Source: Colius striatus (Eukaryota > Chordata > Aves > Coliiformes > Coliidae). From it: 64,000 nt of DNA. This document shows, one piece after another, positions 12,126 to 22,200 of this stretch. The notes beneath the pieces are model-generated. The model did no database searches, was not told the origin of the DNA, and was given only the letters and a program-made list of their open reading frames with translations. Both the position numbers and the translations under genes were made by a program. Positions within the stretch are counted from its first letter, which is position 1; every line of letters starts with the position of its first letter. The stretch covers positions 3,914,513 through 3,978,512 of the forward strand of contig NC_084781.1 in NCBI RefSeq assembly GCF_028858725.1, given 5' to 3'.

Positions 12126-15100
12126 GCTCCCTGGAAGACTGAGGCCAAAGCAAACTTCTCAGACAGAAGACACCCTAGAAATTGTTGTTGAAACCTGCTT
12201 TGTTCTCAGACTTTCAAGCCTCATTTGAAACCAGGCAAAAGGAGTGAAATTCCTGTTGTTTAAGAGAGGAATGTCTTGTTCTCTTGCTTTCAGTACAAAG
12301 CTCTAAGGTACACAAGGCAGCCCAGAAATGCTTGCAGAGAAAGGGAGTATCAGACAGCCCTAGGTGCTTCAGCCCCAAGGAATCTGTGATATATACTGAC
12401 AAGCTCTCTGTAAGGTCTAGCATACACAGCTTGAAATCACCAGCTGCATTACTGAAAGGTTTAGCTGAGCTGTGTTACTGTAAACAGAAGACACCTGGAC
12501 TGTTTTACTGATAAAATTGTCTGGGCTAAAGGCTAAGGGACTTCACACATTCCTCAGGACAAACACTCTGTGAACCATTAAATAGGAAGATGCAGCTCTG
12601 ATGTCTTGTTTTCTGTTCTCTGGTCTCCAGGGATGTAAGCCCAGAATCTCCTGCTTGTATTTGATTTAAAAATGCAATGGAAAAAAAAAGGCCAGCAGCA
12701 GTACATGGCTGCCAGTGAAGATCCTCAGCTAATGGGAAGCTTAAATGTTTTCCCAATATTCCAATGTCTCTCCAGGCTTTGGATTCATTAGTGTCTGTGT
12801 TGTTGCTGAAGGCAAACTTCATGCTGCCATTTTGAAGGGTAGAATTTACCTCTTGATAATAGGAATGTTTAGGCAAGATCCTGAGATTCTGTGTACTCAC
12901 TGGGTACTGGAGGATCAGTCTTCCATCTCTTTAATCTAGAGGAGAAGCCCTGAGTTTTCCTCAGGGAATATATAGCATCCTTGCTGCTGGGGCTATTTGA
13001 GAGACCCAGACCTGCACTGGGGGAACCATCTCACTCATTCCTAAGGAGAGTGTGAAAGAAGGTAACAGTGCATTTAGACACACCCCATGTGCACTGCAGT
13101 GGTGCTGTGAACAGCATAGATCACTTCCCTGGCTCATCCAAGGCTGCCCAGGGAAAGATTTTGGCCAGCTCCTGACTATGCTTGTGAAAGACAGTGATGA
13201 TCCTGTTGGTAGGAGCCTCTATCACCAGACAAATTCTATCCCTCTCCTGCACACTTGCTTTAGTTGTTGCAAACCTAAAAATGAGAGGCTTTGCTGTGTG
13301 AAACATTGCTTTTTCAGTTCTCCTTGGGCCTTCCTAGCTCCTCAGCAGTTTCAATTCCAAATGCTTCACGTCACCAACTTGGAAACTCAGCAACATGCAG
13401 GACTCTTCCCCTTTCCTTTCTGTTTTAACAGCCTCCTCAAACCTCAGCCCCAAGCACATGTGGTTCAGATTACAGAGAGCCTCAGCAATGCTATGTGGGT
13501 ATGCATGGGGGGAGGCTGACCTCTTTATTTTAACACAGCTAGCCTGTTCCTGCGGGAGCTGACTGTTAGCTCACATTTTTCTTACTGGAGATGCTTTTGC
13601 TTCACAACCAAATTCCTGAAATCAAAGGGAGGCAGAGGGGAGCAGGCTGCAGGCAGCACGCACTGGGGGCTGGGTCTTGGTCACTTGGAGCACTCGAGCT
13701 CTTGGGAGAAGGCAACCTTTGGCCTTTATGTCTCTGCCAGCCAAGGAACACAGAAAGCAGATGTCCCAGAGCACAGCCTTGGCTGAGTTGATTATCCTTA
13801 GGAGACTTTGGCCGCCCCCAGCTTCTCTCCCCTTGTGCAAGGAATGCAAAATAGCTGTCTGTAAGAAGACACCGTTTTATATTTATTTTGGCTTAAAATG
13901 CTGTCAGGGTAACTAACTGTTAGGGCTAGTGTGGTCTGAGGGTGAGCAGGGGGTGTTGACCTTGTGGGTTCTCAGTACAACTCGAGTGAACCGACATAGC
14001 TATCCACTGTCTTGGTTTATCCACAGCAGAAACTGGGGGAGAGAGTCAAAGGGGAGATAAAAGCCTCAATGTGCATGTGTCTGTCATCATGACTGAACAG
14101 TATGGGGGGGAATGTTTGGTTTCTCAATAGAGAGCTTAATTTTAAGGCTTGATGAGCCTTAAATACTTAACTGTAGAACTAGTTTCTTTAGTGTCTTCAG
14201 CACTTCGCTCATTTGAGCTTCCAAGTCACTCAAGCATCTCAAAGTTTTACTCAAGACGTAGTTCTTTGACCATAAAAGCAGTTATGGGCTTCCTATTTAG
14301 GCCTGTAAAATTCTACACTTGCTTAATGCAAAATGCTCATTACCACTGGTCAGAATTAGGGGCAGGCTTTTGCTTTTCCATAAAGAAGCTTAGTAAATCA
14401 TCTCCTGCAAGACTGCAGCGAGATCAAACTCTTAACAGATGTGAAATGTCTTAAATTCCTGGCGTGAAGGAGTGGTTCAAAGTTGCAACATGTCAGGCTG
14501 TCTTGGGCTTCTTGTTTTTAACTCTCAAACATATTATTCTTGTATATATCCAATTTAGACATCCTCTGTTTTCAAACAGTTTCCTGAGAGGGATAAATGT
14601 TTTTAACACAAAAATGAGTGAGTCAAATGTGCAGGATTATTCAGCTAGAGGAACGCTACGAGCCTGAATAATTCTGGGGAGATTGATTCTCTTTGGGCTA
14701 AACTGTTTAAGTTTTGGTTAATTTGGATCATTTTGACAGAAATGAAGTACTTCTACAAGCAGTTCAGCCTGCAGATCTAGCTGAGACCAACTAGAGCATG
14801 GGACTGTCAGATGTACTGAGGTGGGTTTTAATCCAACAGCCTACTTGAGAAGAATGTGTGTGCTACTTGCAGGACCAAAGCTTCCTGCTCAGAAAGACCC
14901 CATTTCTAGCTATGATAATCACACAGATGTAAAAATAATGAAGAGTATCCCAAGGAGGGCTCAAAATTAGGCCACAAAATTGGTTATTATTGGTTACACT
15001 TGAGAAGTTGTCTGTAGGGAACTGTTCTCCTTTCTTTCAGAAAGGATGTGATGCACCTTGACAACAGTGTCCATTCACTGTTCATGTCACACTTTCATCC

Positions 15101-17164
15101 AGGAAACATTTTGATATTAATGAACAAAAGCAGATAGAGCACCTATCACAGGTGAAATGGAAATTGTCCAGACAGTGCTATAAACTGCAGAGCTACCATC
15201 CTAATTCCTGCTTTTGCTGTTCTATTGAACAAAGTTTTCCTCAGTGGCAGATTTGAGCTGCTTCTTGAGTCACTTCCCTCTGGCTGCTGCTGGCACAGGA
15301 TATCTCTAGCTGCAGGAATATTACAGATTGCATTTCTCTTCCATGGACATCAGTGTCTTGGAATAGTCTGTTGCAAAGGCCATCTTGGAAAAACCAGAAG
15401 AAATTACACAAAGTGCAGCTGAAGAATAAACTTCACAGACATTCCTGGAGCAGCTGAAATTGTTCAAGACCCATTTTGGGTATTTGCATCTTAAATGAAC
15501 TTGGTGCAGGTGTGGTCTGAGACAAGTTCACAGACCATCATTATGGACTTCTTTTATCTCAGTTCTCTGAATCTTTTCAAGGCTGTTCCTCCTAATTCCA
15601 GCAGTTAAGTGATATAGCACAGCTTATTACTTTTTAAAAGCATGATCTTTATTTAGCATTGCTCCCTAATTGAAACCTTCTTCTGAACCTAATGAAAGAT
15701 TTAAGTCTGGAAGCTCTTTAGCTTTTAGCACATGAATTTGCCTACCAATAATAATGTCAGCAAAACTTTCATTTTCACTTTGATTCTGCCTGTATGTTTA
15801 TGGATCTTTGATGTTGGGTGTATATGGATATGCACAAATGTTATTGGATGGGCAGGAAAATAAACAGAGCTTCATCATAGTGTGTATATGAGAACATGTG
15901 TGATCATGTTAAGGATTCAGACCTGAAAAACACTACTTTGGATGATCATAGTCTGTGCTGAGGCTACACACCGTCCCAGTTTGCCCAGCACTTGCTGCAT
16001 TGCACAGAAGGCGGTTCCTTCCCTCTACATCCATTTCCAAGGGCTGATGTCTCTGAAAATCAAACCCTTTGACAGTATGTATTCCAAATCAATAGTCCTT
16101 TAAAACTTGGAAAGGACTTCTGGGAGTTGCTCTGACTGACACCTTTGCATGAGAAGGATGCAGGGTATAATCCACATTTTACTCTCTTTCCATTCTGCTC
16201 AGGGTAGAAGGCAGAAGGGTCTGTTCTTGAGAGGATTAAGAGACCCTTTTTGTGCCCCAATCTGTGCCTTTCCCCTGGTAAATCTGTGCTTATGCTGTTT
16301 GGATACTGTCTTAGGTTTGGTATTGCTTAAAGTATTTGTTGCCCAGCGTTTCTTGGATATATAAAACATCAGTGTGAGATAGAGGACAATCTTTCTCCCT
16401 TGTCTGCAGGGTGTTGGGTGAGTTATTGTCTTCTGAACAATAGAGTGAACATTTCAGCATTACAATAGTCTCCTCCCCCCAAATACAGAACATTACATGG
16501 CCTGTGGTGTGTCAGCAAGCTTGGCACTGCACCCAACACTCTTTCAGGCCCAGGGCCAATGATTTCAAAACGCTGCAGTCGCAATAAGCTGAGGATTCCT
16601 GCTCTGCAGGAAAAACAAACCTCCCTCCTCCTGGAGTCGTGGGATATAGGCTGAGTAAAGCTGAAAGCAGCAATTCCCAAATTGCTCTTTGCAACATCGA
16701 GGGCCACATGCAGGATGTGGCAAGGGCAAGTGGGTTTCTTGGGTAAGAACTACGGAGCCTGCATGTATGTGGTGAGACTCTGGGATCCCACTGCTGGGAA
16801 AATCATCTATTGTTTTCATCTATTGTGTAGTGGAGCTGGCCAAGGGGGAAAGATGGAGCCATCTGCCTGTAGGACGTTTATTCTTTGTTGAATAATCAAA
16901 CACTAAAAATAACCTAGAGGGCACTTGGATAGGTTTTCTAGTTCCTTCTTCTTTCTGAGGCACATACTGTAAATTGCAGCACATACCTAAAGGTGAATGG
17001 CCATTTAATCACTGCTTGCTCCCGTGAGACTCAACTACTCCAACTGTTGAAAGGCAGGAGCTTGCTTCACATGGAACACTGAGTTTGTCTGAATTTCCTC
17101 TGTTGGGTACTCTGTGAAGCTATGGTTTTGAGCTTCCTTTTGACTACATGTATGGTTTAGTTTA

Positions 17165-17250
17165 CTGATGGGCCTGGCAGTGTGAGGTTGGTGGTTGAGC
17201 TTGATGATCTCAAAGGTCTTTCCCAACCTTAAGGATTCTATGATTCTGAC
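17165..17250 (+). repeat. CR1 3'-terminal fragment, sense
   Basis: The text 'gggcctggcagtgtgaggtt', 'gagcttgatgatctcaaagg', 'tctttcccaaccttaaggat' followed by tctatgattctg is the extreme 3' end of a CR1 element in CLMP intron 1. Confidence 0.88.
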
Positions 17251-19105
17251 TACATTTTAAAGTGTAGAATACCCTGTGAGGTGTGCACAAAACCTCTGGC
17301 ACAGGACTTGGGAAACGTTTCAAATGTTATGTAAATGCTCACTATTGTGGTGCCCAAATTAAACTTATTGATCAGTCATCTAGGGAGTGTCAGCGTGTTA
17401 ATGAAGGCAGCCTGCAGCAGTGTGGGCTGTGGGAGAAAGCAGAGTTCCTCTTAGGCAGAATGTATAATTGTATTTGGCAGATGGAGCTTGGAGGTTAGTG
17501 AATCCAGTGATAAACTGGATTAATTTTCCCTTTAAAGAAAGCAGCTAATGTGGCTGAAAAGGAGCTTTCACTCTCATCGATTCACACAGAGATCTGTGTA
17601 GGGGAGGAGAGCTTGATCCTCTCTCACACTTCACCTGTCTTAGAATTCTGGGTGTTTATTTGTGTGCATGCAGGGACTAGATGGCTTAGCAAGTATTGAT
17701 TAAATAGCAGGAGCTTGGGAGCTGAGGGATGGCATGCTAACAACTCAGAGGCAGACCTGAGAATGGGAGCAGGAACAGAAGGAATTTTCTAAAACCAATG
17801 TTAGTCAAGAAACAGAAAAAGCTGAGGATGTGTCATGTTGGATGCTATTTTTCCTTGGATGAGTTTTGCTGTTCGAGAGGGTTTTTTTCCCCCCTCTTAA
17901 AGGCTAAAGATCCACTGTTTAAATACAAGTATAGGAACAAATTCAGCCTACGTAGCTAGAGCTTCTTATGCTCTTGCCAGTAATCTTCCTATGTAACCAC
18001 AGGATTGTGTGTTCCATCACACATGTGACTTCTTAGTGCTGCCAACTCTCAGTTTTCATCAGTTTCACCATAACTGGCCCGAGAGGCAGGATATTTCATC
18101 TCACTTCGTTTCGCAGGGGGAAAGAAATACGCTTGGGGGCTTTCCTCTTGCACAGCAAAACTTAAGAACAACCCAATTGCACTCCAAAGATTCATACATA
18201 AAAGGCAGATGGTATTTGTGCCCTAGAAATCCCCAGGGAAACTCGGTTGGGATTTTTTTGTAATGCAGTGTTTTAGTAGACCTTGGAGGTTCCTGACCCA
18301 AACACCTAAATTGTATGGACTTAAATTGTCCGTATTTTCATTGTTTGGGTCAGTTTTAATTGAGTTTAACTTACTCTAGCGAGTCTACATGGTCTCAAAA
18401 GTTGAAGATGAGGTCGAGTTTTGGCTTTGCCCGATTTTGATGCAGCACAGAAAGAAACTGGGAAAGCCTGAGCCTCAGTGACTGATGTGACCCAGGTAAA
18501 AACCTGGGAGTTACCCTGCGTTTTAGCTTACTGGCTCCCATTTCAAAGGCTCTGCTTCCCTCTAGGGGCTCAGCCTGGCAATTTCGTCTTTTTTTTTTAA
18601 ATACCACAAACCCTGACAAACCGTTTGTGTCAACTTGGGATTTTTTTTTCATGTTCCTATTCGAAGAGACCTCATTATCCAGTGTCAGGGAAGAGACTCC
18701 AAGCCTTGTCAGAGTGACATAGGAAAAAAGCCATGGCCTCTGAAGGTCTTCTGGGTAGAAATAGTGCTTATGAAATCAGGTAAGAAAAGGTGAAGGCAAA
18801 ACCAAGGAGATGATTTGAAATGTTGAGTATATACAGGATGTGGGTGCAACTTTATTATTGACAGCTCTGGGGTGTGAAGCCATCTGTTCTTCATGCTTAG
18901 ATATTAGTGTGAAACTAACTGCCTGTGCATGTATAGATGTCTCCTCTAATCAGCTCAGTCTGTCCAAGAAGCCAAGCTGTTGGGTTTTATATGATGCTGT
19001 CGAGCAAATGAGGAAGGAGCCAGGGAAACCTAAGCTGGCAACACTTTGTCAGTGCAGAGCTACACCCTTAAGCCTGGCTTCTGACCACTAGTATCTGTCT
19101 TTCAG

Positions 19106-19263
19106 CTTCCTGCTCTGCTTGGCTGTCTGAGGCTCAGACTGAATTTAAGAGAGTGGCTGAAGAAAACGTGACTTTGCCCTGCCACCACCGCTTGGGCCTC
19201 CTGGAGCAAGGGAGCTTGGATATTGAGTGGCTGCTGCACATTTCTGAAACTGTACAAAAAGCG
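19106..19263 (+). CDS. CLMP: CLMP exon 2 (end of signal peptide, start of V-type Ig)
   Basis: The acceptor is a pyrimidine tract ending TTTCAG and the donor is GCG|GTAGGT. The exon opens with 2 nt of a split codon, then encodes 52 residues starting SCSAWLSEAQTEF. This aligns without gaps to the same-length segment after the human exon 1/2 boundary. It includes the first V-domain cysteine (TLPC) and the IEWLL core strand. The segment after WLL is the least conserved part of the domain compared with the mammalian protein. Confidence 0.88.
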
Positions 19264-22200
19264 GTAGGTCCAGCCAGGATTGGCTTCTGCTGAGAAGATC
19301 ATCTTATTTTCTGTATTGACAGCAGCAGCCATTGATTTAAAGAGACCTGTGTGATGATCTTTGCAAGTTATTCTGATGAAGTGAGCAGTGTTTGGAAAGC
19401 ACAGCTGCTTTTTGTAGGTATAAAAGTTATTTGATACTCCCACATTGCTGTCTCAGAACAGGTTGTGTTACAGTCAAGTTTTCTTTAAACCAACGCTGTT
19501 ATATAACCCATCATCACTAGATAAACTTCACAGTTGCCCTTCAGGTTTTCAAAAATGACCTTGGGGGTTTCATAGGCCCAGTTTTTGGAATCTTGGTTTC
19601 AGGGGAAAAAAAAAAGTAGTGCTTGAAAAAAATCAGATCTGCAGTAACTTAAGTGAGCCAAAATCAAAGACTGGTTTTAGATATCCTGGTGTAAGCTGAT
19701 GTCTATTTTGACACCAGTATTCATGCTCCAGTGTGAATCTCTGGCATAAATACAGTTTATGTGTCAGTCTCAGGCTTGAAATCCAGGTTTACTTTTCTAC
19801 CCTGTCGTGACCCTTGGCAAGTCACTTAACCCTGCAGATCCTCACTCTGCACTTTCTGGAAATGCTTTGATTTGTTGTCCTGCTTGAAGGTAAAATTCCA
19901 ACTGGCTGATCAGTAACTCTCTCTGCTCCTCAGGTGATCACTTACTCGGGAGGCCGTGTTTATGATGACCTGAATGAGGATCAGAAAGGGCGTGTTTCCT
20001 TCACATCCAACTTCCTCGCTGGAGATGCATCCTTACAGATCATATCCCTGCAGTCCAGCGACGCTGGGAAGTACATCTGTAAGGTTAAAAATGCTGGGCA
20101 GTACGAATGGGCTCGCATCACCCTGAAGGTTGTAGGTAAGGACATTGTGGTGTTCTTCCAAAAAAACCCAAAACCCAAATCACCAGACTCATTTCCTGGA
20201 GAGAGATTTATTTCAGCAGGTCATAAATGCAAAGACATCTCACCATCAGGTTTTGCTGTCCAGCTCCATATCTGCCTTTGCACTTTTTAGCAAAGGACAG
20301 GACCCAGGAAGAGCCTAAAGAACTGGTTTGAGGTAAGTATAATTACCTGCAAAATGATATGAACTGTTCTCAGGGCTATGAAGTTGAATACTGAAGACCT
20401 CTAACAAACATCAGTGGTGTAATTCATTGGTGTCATTCCTTAATGCCTTCCAGAGAAGGCAGCTCTTGGATGCTGATTCAATTACATACTTCCCCAAAGA
20501 AAGGATTTCCACTGAGGAAATAATCTGCTGCATTTGCATGACCTATCTCCTCTTTCTTTTAGAAAAACCTTCTAAGCCCAAATGCTGGCTAGAAGGGGAG
20601 CTGCTGGAAGGAAAGGAGCTGTCCTTGCAATGCCGATCTGCCTCTGGCACTGCCCCCATCTCCTACCGATGGCAGCGCATCAATGAGGAAGAGAGAGCAG
20701 AACATCTTCCCCCTACATCAAGAGTCAGTAAGTCAGGTTGTTTCCTCTTGCAGCTCTTGGTACATGCAAAGCCAAATGACTGCCTACACATATATGTTCC
20801 TGCTTTGTGGAGATTAGGAAGAACTTCTTCACTGAGAGGGCTGTTAGACACTGGCACAGACTACCCAGAGAGCTGCTAGGATCCCTATCTCTGGAGATAC
20901 TGAGAAGCCATGTAGATGAGGGGCTGAGGGCCATGGGTTAGTGGTGGGCTTGGCAGTGTGAGGGGAGGCACTGGACTTGATCTTAAAGGTCTTTTCCAAC
21001 CAGAACACTTCTATGATTTAATTTGTGCCTCTGTGTCCTGCCCACTGATAAGATTTCATAGTCTTTCTTGACAAATCCTGGTGGTGTTTTCCCTGTTTCA
21101 GACATTTCTAATCCTGGGCAAGTGCTATTGAAGAACCTTACACAGATGAGCACAGGGCTGTACCAATGCATTGCCACCAACGAGGCTGGACAAGAGAGCT
21201 GTGTCGTTCAGGTGACAGTGCAGCGTAAGTATTGGCACATCACTAGTATTTGCACCACCACACGAGCAGTGCTGCTTCAGAGCTCGATGGGTGAACCCTG
21301 TGCCACACCTTTGCCCCTTCATGCTTGATTCACATGAAGTAGTTCTTACTTAGTGCAGTTACACTTTGCATGGCAGTCCTCTGCATAACCTAATGTCACA
21401 GATACATCGTGGGGGCTCAGGTGTTTCAATCTGCTGGAAATTTTAACTCATGAAATGGGAAGGAGAAAATGGAGCTAGAGGTTCTACAGTGTCCATTTTG
21501 TTTAGGTAGTTCTGAATGGAGTGATTGCATGAGAGTGTAAAACCTCCCTGTGGCTATTCTATCATTCCAATTCCAAATTCTGTGTGTGTCACACTTGGGC
21601 TAATATACTATCTCAAGGCAGCTGGAAAGGCTGATTTTGACATGAAGCAAGGTGCAGAATAAAAAGCCATAGTCTAGTGTTACTCCACCTTGAATAAATT
21701 CTGCCCTGGAGATCAGAGATAAAAATCAGTGTCCTGGCTGATTAACCCTATCAAGGGTGGGTGCATGTCTACATACCTGCATCTTTTGCATATGCATGTG
21801 AGGAAAAGGGTGGAGTTTAGCACCAGCATTGAGGACAAACCCAAACAATACAGCTTATCAGGTTTTTATGGGAGATCAGCAGGAGCTGGAACTGCTGTGA
21901 TAAAAGACTGCTAATAGAGAAGTCTCTTCTTGGAGATTCCATAGCTATGGAGCTTTTCTGCTCAGCCAGGCCTGAAATAACTGGAATATGGCCATGTAGG
22001 AAAGGAAAGCCTGTTTGCCTCAGGCACCTGAAGTAAAAGCATCCAGGCAGCTTTTATGCCAATTGAACCAAATTGGTTTAAAACCTCACTTTGGTTTGTT
22101 AAACCCTCCATAGGGACAGGCCTTAAGGAAACAACTTTGAGCCAAACTCAACCTAATCACTTTTATCAAAGGAAATTGTCATCAAGCATCAACTAAGGGC

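Larger units (their letters stand above)
1..19105 (+). other. CLMP: CLMP intron 1 (partial)
   Basis: No exon with matched splice sites and a recognisable protein is seen here. Because the first visible CLMP exon (19106) begins in the middle of the signal-peptide region, this stretch is inferred to be the 3' part of the long first intron, with exon 1 and the promoter upstream of the window. CLMP intron 1 is also very long in mammals. The content is ordinary AT-leaning intronic DNA with CR1 fragments (about 7750-8010, 8385-8640 and 17165-17250) and MIR-like scraps. Open frames in it (the longest 155 aa, at 13052-13519) show no family resemblance and no coding signs. An unrecognised noncoding transcript cannot be excluded. 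Confidence 0.75.

Noticed and set aside
13052-13519. 155-aa plus-strand open frame in CLMP intron 1
   Set aside because: No recognisable domain, no splice context and no sign of coding bias. A frame of this length is within chance in 19 kb.
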